Shown one piece after another: positions 51,236 to 58,199 of a stretch of 64,000 bases of DNA. This DNA is from Lustribacter sp965277075 (lineage in GTDB: Bacteria > Vulcanimicrobiota > Vulcanimicrobiia > Vulcanimicrobiales > Vulcanimicrobiaceae): assembly GCA_965277075.1 (NCBI GenBank), contig OZ255707.1, forward strand, positions 186,001 to 250,000, given 5' to 3'. The position numbers and the translations under genes are program-made. The notes beneath the pieces were generated by a model. It did no database searches and had not been told where the DNA came from. It worked only from the letters and a program-made list of their open reading frames with translations. Position 1 is the first letter of the stretch, and every line of letters starts with the position of its first letter.

Positions 51236-52438
51236 ATGACGCAGACGTTGTCCCCCGCGGATTTGCGGCGCTTGCGCGTCGATCAGGTTGGCAGCCTGGC
51301 GGCTTCGGCTTGGTTGCGGGCGATCTTTGAGCGGAACGGCTTAGGCGAGGCGAGCGATGACGACCTAAACCGGGCACAGGACGACGCTATTCGCGACGTG
51401 GTTGCCAAACAAGAGGCCATCGGCTACCCGATCGTTACGGACGGCGAGTTCCGGCGGCGAAACTTCCAAGACAGCTTCGGTGCCGCTGTCTCCGGATATG
51501 ATCTGCCCGAGGATCTCAAGCGCAGTTACATCGAGCGCCAGCGGGAGATCACGACTGAAGCGTTCCAGCGTGCCGAGCAAAATTTCGAGGCGGCCGGTCC
51601 CGCCATCGCCCACCGCCGTCCGGTATACGAACGGCTCAAGCTTGTCCGGAACGTGCCTCTCGATGAGTATCGCTTGGCCGCGCCGCTGACGTCGCGTCCG
51701 GTGAAGCAAACGATCGTGAGCGCGGACCGGATCGCCCAGCGCTTCGCTCACGAACACTCCACCGCCGTTTACGCCGATATGGACGCCTTCATGGCCGACG
51801 TCATCGCGATCGAGCGCACGATGATCGCCCAACTCATCGCCGCCGGCTGCCGCTACATCCAGATCGACGCGCCCGGCTACACCGCGTACGGCGACCCGGT
51901 TTCGCTCGATCGCATGCGCTCGCGGGGCGAAGATCCGAACGAGAACCTCGATCGCGCGATTCGCGCGGACAATGCCATCATCGCGGGATTCGAGGGTGTC
52001 GTGTTCGGCATCCACTTGTGCCGTGGGAACCCGCGCACGGTCGATCCGGCCACCGGCAAGGTTCTTGCACAATGGCATCGCGAGGGGCATTACGACGCCT
52101 ATGCCGAGCGCCTCTTCGCCGAACTGGCGCATGACCGCATCCTGCTCGAATACGATTCGGAGCGCGCGGGTAGTTTCGCGCCGCTCCGCTTCGTACCGAA
52201 GGCCAAGATGGTCGTGCTCGGTATCGTTACGACAAAGGACGAGGCTGTCGAGAGCATCGATGACCTCGAGCGCCGCATCGCCGACGCCGCAAGGGTTCTA
52301 CCGCTCGATCAACTCGCACTGAGTCCGCAGTGCGGCTTCGGCGGAGTCGGGGCGGGCGCCGTACTCCCCGAAGACGTTCAGTGGCGCAAGTTCGAGCGCA
52401 TCCTCGAAACCGCGCATCGCGTGTGGGGAGCGCCGTGA
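51236..52438 (+). CDS. Cobalamin-independent methionine synthase-like (MetE C-terminal fold) enzyme
   Basis: A protein of about 400 residues with the MetE catalytic fold and no N-terminal MetE domain. The zinc ligands seem present: His and Cys in VVFGIHLCRGNPRTV, Glu in LLEYDSERAG and Cys in LALSPQCGFGGVG. FPIVTDGE-type start motif is YPIVTDGEFRRRNFQD, and YIQIDAPGYTAYGD is the inner strand. ATG 51236 or 51227 is used; GGAGAGAG lies upstream. Such single-domain enzymes transfer methyl or alkyl groups from varied thiols or donors. The stop overlaps a binding-protein start (GTGA), which hints that its substrate is imported. Confidence 0.85.
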   Translation: MTQTLSPADLRRLRVDQVGSLAASAWLRAIFERNGLGEASDDDLNRAQDDAIRDVVAKQEAIGYPIVTDGEFRRRNFQDSFGAAVSGYDLPEDLKRSYIERQREITTEAFQRAEQNFEAAGPAIAHRRPVYERLKLVRNVPLDEYRLAAPLTSRPVKQTIVSADRIAQRFAHEHSTAVYADMDAFMADVIAIERTMIAQLIAAGCRYIQIDAPGYTAYGDPVSLDRMRSRGEDPNENLDRAIRADNAIIAGFEGVVFGIHLCRGNPRTVDPATGKVLAQWHREGHYDAYAERLFAELAHDRILLEYDSERAGSFAPLRFVPKAKMVVLGIVTTKDEAVESIDDLERRIADAARVLPLDQLALSPQCGFGGVGAGAVLPEDVQWRKFERILETAHRVWGAP

Positions 52439-53388
52439 AGCGGCGAGCGGCTCTCGCCGCGACAGCCGCCTTCGCGCTTCTCGGCCGGGGCGCAAACGCC
52501 CAGACGTCGACGTTGCGCGTCATCGGGCCCCCGAACGACGGCTTCAAGGCGGTATTTTACGCCATTCGCGCCGGCCTCTTCGCGAAGAACGGGCTCACCG
52601 TGCAGACGACGCTGGTCAATAGCGGAGCCGCGGCGGCGGCCGCGCTCATCGGCGGTTCAGCCGACGTCGCCTACACCAACATGACGACGCTCGTCACGGC
52701 GCACGCGAAGGCCATTCCAATGCAAATCCTTGCACCGGGGGCGATCTTCAACAGCAGCGCTGCCAAGACGACCAGCGCGATGCTCGTGCTGACCGATGCG
52801 CCGATTCAAACCGGTCGCGACCTCAACGGCAAGACGATCGGCTCCGTCGCGCTCGGCGATACGATGTCGGCGTCGGTCCTCGCGTGGATCGACCAGAACG
52901 GCGGCGACTCGTCGACCGTCAAGATCATCGAAGCCCCCGCGTCGGCCGCGGTGCAAATGCTCCAAGAAGGCCGCATCAGCGCAGCCGCGGTCAACGAGCC
53001 CGCCGTTACGCAAGCGGTCTCGACGGGCAAAGCCCGCGCGCTCGCAAACCCGAACGTCGCGATCGCGAAGACATTTTTGCAAGCGCTCTTCGCCGTCATG
53101 GCACCCGCGGCGGACAAGGTTCCGCAAGCGATGCGCCGCTTTGCGCTATCGATGCACGAAGCGTCCCTCTATACCAACGCGCATCTTTCGGAGACGGTCG
53201 ATATCGTCGCGAGTTACAGCGGCATCGCCCCCGAGGTCGTTGCGCGGAGCGCCCGCTTCACCGACGCCGAATACGCCGATCCCGCGCTCATCCAACCGGC
53301 CATCGACGTCCTCGCGAAATACAATCTGATCGCGCGCGGGTTCCCGGCGCAAGAGATCATCAGTCCCCACGCGCTCAAACACACCTGA
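52435..53388 (+). CDS. Periplasmic substrate-binding protein, NMT1/SsuA-like
   Basis: A 317-residue exported binding protein, coupled by GTGA overlap to the MetE-like gene. The signal is KRRAALAATAAFALLGRGAN with an Arg pair, then LRVIGPPNDGFKAVFYAIRA, ALIGGSADVAYTNMTTLVTA and LQEGRISAAAVNEPAVTQAV. It is similar over its length to the protein at 14319 (both have NGGDSST and an ADPALIQP or FDPALIQP segment) and less so to the one at 8422. No permease is adjacent. The ligand could be a sulfur compound, given its partner enzyme; this is inference. Confidence 0.87.
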   Translation: MKRRAALAATAAFALLGRGANAQTSTLRVIGPPNDGFKAVFYAIRAGLFAKNGLTVQTTLVNSGAAAAAALIGGSADVAYTNMTTLVTAHAKAIPMQILAPGAIFNSSAAKTTSAMLVLTDAPIQTGRDLNGKTIGSVALGDTMSASVLAWIDQNGGDSSTVKIIEAPASAAVQMLQEGRISAAAVNEPAVTQAVSTGKARALANPNVAIAKTFLQALFAVMAPAADKVPQAMRRFALSMHEASLYTNAHLSETVDIVASYSGIAPEVVARSARFTDAEYADPALIQPAIDVLAKYNLIARGFPAQEIISPHALKHT

Positions 53389-53404
53389 GCGCGGTGCGAT
53401 TACA

Positions 53405-53593
53405 TTACCAGAGTTCGCCGCCGCCGAACACAAAGTAGAGAATCGGTCCGATTCCCCAGATGATTCCCGTGACGGCCCAGATGATTTTTTGTACGCTGTT
53501 GAGGTCGTCACGCCCGGCGAGATTGATCCACATGAGAATGGCGGCGATCGGGTGCAGAACGATGGAAAGCACGACTTCCAGGATGAGTTTCAT
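53405..53593 (-). CDS. Small two-helix membrane protein (PLDc_N-like)
   Basis: A 62-residue protein with two hydrophobic helices, LILEVVLSIVLHPIAAILMW and IIWAVTGIIWGIGPILYFVF, separated by a short charged loop (INLAGRDDLNSVQK). The ribosome site GAGGAG precedes ATG 53593 at good spacing. The pattern resembles the short membrane part found at the N-terminus of cardiolipin synthases and many stand-alone small proteins. It lies 28 bases after the ABC ATPase gene on the same strand, but a functional link is not evident. Confidence 0.75.
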   Translation of the reverse strand: MKLILEVVLSIVLHPIAAILMWINLAGRDDLNSVQKIIWAVTGIIWGIGPILYFVFGGGELW

Positions 53594-53621
53594 TCGATCT
53601 CCTCGCGAGGGGTGCGCCTCG

Positions 53622-54269
53622 TTATGCGACGGCTTGCACGACTCGGCCCTGCGCGATGTGGAGCGTGCGTCCCGGAAACGCGGCGCGGTCGGCCTCGTCG
53701 TGCGTGACGAGTAGTACCGGGACGCGCACGTCGGCGAACAATGCTGCGAGTTCGCGGCGCACGCGTTCCCGAGTCGCAGGATCGAGCGCCGCGAGCGGTT
53801 CGTCGAGCAAGAGCGCATCGGGTTGGATTGCGAGTGCGCGCGCGAGCGCAACGCGCTGACGCTGTCCACCTGAGAGTTCGGTCACGCGCTCGTGCGCAAG
53901 CGAGCGAATTTCCAACATGTCGAGCGCGCGCGCGACAGCCGCTTCACGCGCGCCGGTTCGCAGGTTGCGCGCGAACAAACCGTAGCCGACGTTGGCCGCG
54001 ACGTCGAGATGCGGAAAGAGCGCGTAGTCTTGGAAGACGACCCCGATGTTACGCCGGTACGGCGGCACGAACGTGCGCGCGTCGTAGAGCACGCGGCTGC
54101 CCAACGTGATGCGACCTGCCTCTGCGCGTTGCAGTCCGGCGAGTAAGCGCAGCAGCGTCGACTTTCCGGCACCGCTCGCACCGACCACGACCGTGACGCC
54201 GTCCTCGAGCTGCGCCTCGATCTCCAGGGCGAAGTCGCGCAGCGTCGTTCGCACGGCGAACGCGAGCAT
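53622..54269 (-). CDS. ABC transporter ATP-binding protein, molybdate/sulfate type, short form
   Basis: A 215-residue ATPase. Walker A is VGASGAGKSTLL (about 30-41), Q-loop GVVFQDYALFPHLDV, signature ELSGGQRQRVALARAL and Walker B LLLDEPLAALDP, then the switch His in LLVTHDEADRAA. It ends soon after this, so the C-terminal TOBE regulatory domain of ModC/CysA is missing. The start overlaps the permease stop by one base. The pair probably imports molybdate, tungstate or sulfate, but no binding-protein gene is next to it. Confidence 0.85.
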   Translation of the reverse strand: MLAFAVRTTLRDFALEIEAQLEDGVTVVVGASGAGKSTLLRLLAGLQRAEAGRITLGSRVLYDARTFVPPYRRNIGVVFQDYALFPHLDVAANVGYGLFARNLRTGAREAAVARALDMLEIRSLAHERVTELSGGQRQRVALARALAIQPDALLLDEPLAALDPATRERVRRELAALFADVRVPVLLVTHDEADRAAFPGRTLHIAQGRVVQAVA

Positions 54270-55039
54270 CAACGCGCCTCGAACATGCGCACGCCCAACA
54301 CGATGACGAGGCTGCAGAGGATCAACACGACCGCAAGGGCGACGGCAACCGGCACGTTCCCACTTTCCAGATGCACGTAGACCGCGAGCGGCAGCGTTTG
54401 CGAGACGCCGACGAGATTTCCCGCGAACATGATCGTCGCGCCGAACTCGCCGAGCGCCCGCGCCCACGAGAGCACGGCACCGCCGACCAGCGACGGCGCG
54501 GCGAGCGGAACGGTGATGCGCGCGAAGGTTCGCAACGGTCCCATTCCCAGGGTCGCCGATGCGGCTTCCAGCGTGCGGTCCACGCCGGCGAAACCGGCGC
54601 GCGCGGCGCGAATATAGAACGGCGATGCAACAAACATCTGCGCCAGCACCACGGCTGCGGTCGTAAACGACAGCTGGATTCCGGCGGCGCGGAGCACCGG
54701 CCCGAGCGTCCCGTTGCGGCCGAACACGAGCAAGAGCGCGAGGCCGGCGACGGCCGGCGGAACGACGATCGGCAGATCGACGATCGCGTCGACGATGCGA
54801 CGACCGGGGAAGACGCCGCGTGCGAGGATGTACGCGAGCGGCGTGCCGAGCAACAGCACCAGGACCAGCGCGATCCCCGTCGTGAGCGCGCTCAGGCGCA
54901 ACGCGGCAAGGGCGTCCGTCGTCATCAGCGCGGCGGCGACATCGGCCGGCGTGAGGTGGAAGAAGAGGCTCGCAAGCGGGACCACGATAAGCGCGAGGAG
55001 CAGCGCCGACGCCGCTACGAGCACGGTGCGGATCACCAT
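54269..55039 (-). CDS. ABC transporter permease, molybdate/NifC type
   Basis: A 256-residue inner-membrane permease with about five or six helices. The cytoplasmic EAA loop is seen as LEAASATLGMGPLRTFARIT followed by VPLAAPS. The segment ALGEFGATIMFAGNLVG is typical of ModB/CysT permeases (EFGA motif). ATG 55039 gives the first helix TVLVAASALLLALIVVPLAS directly. It forms a two-gene unit with the short ATPase. The oxyanion specificity is not determinable without the binding protein. Confidence 0.85.
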   Translation of the reverse strand: MVIRTVLVAASALLLALIVVPLASLFFHLTPADVAAALMTTDALAALRLSALTTGIALVLVLLLGTPLAYILARGVFPGRRIVDAIVDLPIVVPPAVAGLALLLVFGRNGTLGPVLRAAGIQLSFTTAAVVLAQMFVASPFYIRAARAGFAGVDRTLEAASATLGMGPLRTFARITVPLAAPSLVGGAVLSWARALGEFGATIMFAGNLVGVSQTLPLAVYVHLESGNVPVAVALAVVLILCSLVIVLGVRMFEAR

Positions 55040-55227
55040 GCGCCTCTACGAACGGTTGCGATATATTCCTTCGGATACAACGCATCGCTCCGCGTCGTCC
55101 GCGTACCAGGCCGCTCCCATGCTATCGCCTAAACCGTACATGTGTCGCAGACGGCCGTTTCCAAGCTCGTTTCGAGCAAGGACGCGTTAGTGAAACGCGC
55201 GAATCGCATTGCTCCGGTCCGATTGAC

Positions 55228-55301
55228 GCGGGTGTAATGTAATGGTAGCCTGCGACCTTCCCAAGGTTGACGCGCGGGTTCGATTCCCGCCACCCGCTCC
55301 A
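55228..55301 (+). tRNA. tRNA-Gly (anticodon CCC)
   Basis: The acceptor stem GCGGGTG pairs with CACCCGC. The D-loop has AATGGTA, the anticodon stem CGACC/GGTTG encloses TTCCCAA (anticodon CCC), and the T-arm is GCGGG-TTCGATT-CCCGC. The discriminator T is followed by an encoded CCA. The length with CCA is 74. The D-stem (ATGT with GCCT) has one mismatch. It lies 18 bases upstream of tRNA-Cys, so both are probably one transcript. Confidence 0.92.
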
Positions 55302-55319
55302 AACGTTGACGTCCGTCAC

Positions 55320-55393
55320 GGCGACATAGCCAAGTGGTAAGGCAGAGCTCTGCAAAAGCTTTATCCCCAGTTCGAGTCTGGGTGTCGCCTCCA
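55320..55393 (+). tRNA. tRNA-Cys (anticodon GCA)
   Basis: The acceptor stem GGCGACA pairs with TGTCGCC. The D-arm is GCCA-AGTGGTA-AGGC. The anticodon stem GAGCT/AGCTT encloses CTGCAAA (anticodon GCA). The T-arm is CCCAG-TTCGAGT-CTGGG, then discriminator T and encoded CCA. The next gene's reading frame is open through the tRNA, and its hydrophobic first helix begins about ten bases after the CCA. Confidence 0.93.
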
Positions 55394-55405
55394 ATTCTTC
55401 TGTTG

Positions 55406-56764
55406 GTGGGGGCTTTTCTCGCGGTTGCTATCTTCGGCCCGATCTGGGCGATCAAGCAGCTCGATGCCGCGTCGAATCGCCTCATCCAACTCGGTGTCGC
55501 CGGCGAGGACCTTGACGCGCTCGTGCGTGCGCAGCTCTCCGAAGAGACCGGGCTGCGGGGATACGTCGCGACGCATGACCGCTATTTTTTAGATCCGGAC
55601 GGGCCGCCGAACCCGGAGTTCGACGGGCGCACCAGGTCACTTGGGACGGCGATTCGCTCCGCGGGGCTCATGGAGGCGCTGCCCCTTGCGGAAGAAATTC
55701 GTACGACGCACGACCGGTGGGAAGCGGCTGTCGCGACGCCCCTGCTCCACGATCCTTCGCGACATGACGCACTTGCCAAGCAAACCTACGGCAAGCTTCT
55801 CACGGACGAGTTGCGGGCATCGGCGCAAATGCTACGTGACGCCATCGGAACCGCGAACGCCGACGTCGAGGCCGATCAGGGAAAGCGCATCAACGCGGCC
55901 GTTTCGGTAAGCGCGGGAATTGTCGCAATGTTCGGCATCGCGGCGGTTACGCTCGGCCTCTCGCGCGCCACGGCGGTCCGTCGCCTTGAAAAGGAACGTT
56001 CGCTCGTCGACGCGCTGCAGCAGACGCTGCGCGTCGGGGGGACGCGTTTGCCGCGCACGGAGGTGGGTTTCGCGTATGCTTCGGCGACGGCCGAAGCGCT
56101 CGTCGGCGGCGACTTGCTCGACTCCTGGCGCGACGGTGACGACATGGGCTGGTTCTTGATCGCCGACGCCAGCGGGAAAGGCATCCAAGCTGCACGCCAC
56201 TCTGCCTTCGCGCAATACGCGATCCGCGCGCTGGCATCGGAACGCGACGATCCGGGCGACGTGGTCGCGCGGTTCAACCGCCTTTTCGATGATACGTTTG
56301 CCGACCCGGGAATCTTCGTCGTGCTGTTTCTCGGCCGCTTCGACGCGCGCACCCGGGTGCTGCGGTACGCTAGTGCCGGTCACTCCGCGGCGTTCATCCG
56401 GCGCGGCACGATGGTGACGCAGTTGCCGCCCACGGGTCCGATTGTCGGGATGGAGCACGACTCGGCCTACACGACGCGCGCGGTGACATTACGGATCGGG
56501 GAAACGGTGCTACTGGCAACCGACGGGCTGACCGAAGCGCGCGATTCCGCCGGCGCCTTCCTCGGCGACGAGGGCGTGGCGCAAATCCTCGCATCGGCCC
56601 CGATCGATCCGCAGGGCATTTGCGACTTGCTCGTCGGCGAGGCGGAACGGCGTTCGGAAGGCCGCATTACCGACGACTTGGCGATCCTTGCGATCTCGGT
56701 TCTGGCGCAAGAGGACGGCTCCGACACCGGCTTTTCGACGATGGAAGCGGCGCCGCGGCGCTAA
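55406..56764 (+). CDS. Membrane SpoIIE/RsbU-type PP2C phosphatase with CHASE3 sensor
   Basis: A protein of about 452 residues. TM1 (GAFLAVAIFGPIWAI) starts right after the tRNA-Cys gene. A CHASE3-like domain follows (AGEDLDALVRAQLSEETGLR, GYVATHDRYFLDP), then TM2 (VSAGIVAMFGIAAVTLGLS) and a SpoIIE phosphatase domain: GGDLLDSWRDGDDMGWFLIA, DASGKGIQAARHSAFAQ, YASAGHSAAFI, LLATDGLTEARD and TDDLAILAI. It should dephosphorylate a STAS anti-anti-sigma factor; candidates lie at 27-28 kb. The start is not certain: GTG 55406 or TTG 55403, without a ribosome site, and the frame is open back through the tRNA. Confidence 0.85.
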   Translation: MGAFLAVAIFGPIWAIKQLDAASNRLIQLGVAGEDLDALVRAQLSEETGLRGYVATHDRYFLDPDGPPNPEFDGRTRSLGTAIRSAGLMEALPLAEEIRTTHDRWEAAVATPLLHDPSRHDALAKQTYGKLLTDELRASAQMLRDAIGTANADVEADQGKRINAAVSVSAGIVAMFGIAAVTLGLSRATAVRRLEKERSLVDALQQTLRVGGTRLPRTEVGFAYASATAEALVGGDLLDSWRDGDDMGWFLIADASGKGIQAARHSAFAQYAIRALASERDDPGDVVARFNRLFDDTFADPGIFVVLFLGRFDARTRVLRYASAGHSAAFIRRGTMVTQLPPTGPIVGMEHDSAYTTRAVTLRIGETVLLATDGLTEARDSAGAFLGDEGVAQILASAPIDPQGICDLLVGEAERRSEGRITDDLAILAISVLAQEDGSDTGFSTMEAAPRR

Positions 56765-56774
56765 AGAACGGACG

Positions 56775-57545
56775 GTGCTGGCGCGTCGAATCGTTCCCTG
56801 TCTTGATATCAAAGACGGCCGCGTCGTCAAGGGCGTGCGGTTCGTTGACCTCACCGATGCCGGCGATCCCGTGGCGCTCGCGCGGCGCTACGAGGTCGAG
56901 GGCGCCGATGAACTGGTGTTCCTCGATATTACCGCCACGGTCGAAGGCCGTCGTGCAACGCTCGCCGTCGTTCGCGCGGTCGCGGCGGAACTCACGATTC
57001 CGTTCGCGGTCGGGGGCGGCGTTCGCAGCGTCGACGACATGAACGATCTTCTGCGGGCCGGCTGCGACAAGGTCAGCGTGAACTCGGCGGCGCTGCGCAC
57101 GCCGGAATTGATCGACGCAGCAGCACTGCGCTTCGGCGCGCAATGCATCGTCGTTGCGATCGACGCGCGGGCGAGCGACGGCGGGTTTGAGGTCGTCGTC
57201 GACGGTGGCCGTACTCCGACCGGCCGGGACGCCGCCGTGTGGGCGCGCGAAGCGGAACGCCGCGGCGCAGGGGAGTTGCTGGTGACAAGCATCGATCGCG
57301 ACGGGACGCGCGCCGGCTTCGATCTGCCGTTGCTGCGTGCGATTCGCGACGCCGTCGATCTGCCGGTGATCGCATCGGGAGGCGCCGGCTCGGCGAGCGA
57401 TTTCGTCGACGTGTTCGAAGTCGCCGATAGCGACGCAGCGCTCGCGGCCAGTCTGTTTCATTATGCGGAATTGGGCATCGTCGAGGTGAAGCGCGCGCTC
57501 GCGGCGCGCGGCATCCCCGTCCGCCTCGAACGCGTGGCGGCGTAA
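56775..57545 (+). CDS. hisF: Imidazole glycerol phosphate synthase cyclase subunit
   Basis: A 256-residue TIM-barrel enzyme. With HisH it converts PRFAR and glutamine-derived ammonia to imidazole glycerol phosphate and AICAR in histidine synthesis. Catalytic Asp11 is in PCLDIKDGRVVKG; the second Asp is in IVVAIDARAS. Phosphate-binding loops are VGGGVRS, ASGGAGSASDF and the final strand. GTG 56775 gives the canonical N-terminus ten bases after the phosphatase stop. The hisIE gene follows two bases after its stop; hisH and hisA are outside this window. Confidence 0.95.
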   Translation: MLARRIVPCLDIKDGRVVKGVRFVDLTDAGDPVALARRYEVEGADELVFLDITATVEGRRATLAVVRAVAAELTIPFAVGGGVRSVDDMNDLLRAGCDKVSVNSAALRTPELIDAAALRFGAQCIVVAIDARASDGGFEVVVDGGRTPTGRDAAVWAREAERRGAGELLVTSIDRDGTRAGFDLPLLRAIRDAVDLPVIASGGAGSASDFVDVFEVADSDAALAASLFHYAELGIVEVKRALAARGIPVRLERVAA

Positions 57546-57547
57546 CC

Positions 57548-58195
57548 GTGGACCGTACGCAGCTCGCCGATGCCGTGCGTTGGAACGCCGACGGCCTCGC
57601 GCCGGTCGTGATCGTCGACGCGCGCACCGATGCCGTGTTGACGCTTGCCTACGCCAATCGCGACGCGCTCGAGAAAACGTTGGCGACTGAGTCCACGTGG
57701 CTCTACAGCCGTTCGCGCGCCCAATTGTGGAACAAGGGCGCAACGTCGGGCAACACGCAGCGCGTCGTCGCCGTCGCGCTCGACTGCGATGCCGACGCGT
57801 TGCTCTATCGCGTCATTGCCGCCGGTCCGCCGTGCCACACCGGCGCGCCCACCTGTTTCGACACCGTCGTCCCGCTCGACGGCGCAGAGTCGACGCCCGA
57901 CGGCGCGCCGTTCGCGACGGCGCTGATCGCGCTCGCGCGCACGATCGCGTCGCGTAAGACCGAGGCACCCGATGGAAGTTACACGGCAAAGCTGTTTGCC
58001 GGCGGCGTCGATCGCATCGGAAAGAAGATCGGCGAAGAGGCGACCGAGGTGGTGATCGCCGCGAAGAACGACGATCGCGGAGAACTCGTGTGGGAGACGA
58101 GCGACCTGCTCTATCACACACTGGTGATGCTGGCCGAACGCAACGTCTCGCTCGATGAGATCGGCGCCGAACTGGCGCGCCGCGCCCGCGAATGA
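57548..58195 (+). CDS. hisIE: Bifunctional phosphoribosyl-AMP cyclohydrolase / phosphoribosyl-ATP pyrophosphatase
   Basis: A 215-residue HisI-HisE fusion for steps 2 and 3 of histidine synthesis. The HisI half has LWNKGATSGNTQRVV, DCDADALL (metal ligands) and PPCHTGAPTCF (zinc Cys). The HisE half (about 120-215) has FAGGVDRIGKKIGEEATEVV, KNDDRGELVWETSDLLYHTL, the MazG-like metal site. It starts with GTG 57548. The recG GTG lies four bases after its stop. Part of the hisF-hisIE-recG-HAD-rsmD-coaD run. Confidence 0.95.
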   Translation: MDRTQLADAVRWNADGLAPVVIVDARTDAVLTLAYANRDALEKTLATESTWLYSRSRAQLWNKGATSGNTQRVVAVALDCDADALLYRVIAAGPPCHTGAPTCFDTVVPLDGAESTPDGAPFATALIALARTIASRKTEAPDGSYTAKLFAGGVDRIGKKIGEEATEVVIAAKNDDRGELVWETSDLLYHTLVMLAERNVSLDEIGAELARRARE

Positions 58196-58199
58196 GGGC

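Noticed and set aside
56688..56774. Extension of hisF to an upstream ATG at 56688
   Set aside because: The added 29 residues are Arg-rich, overlap the phosphatase gene in another frame and have no counterpart in HisF.
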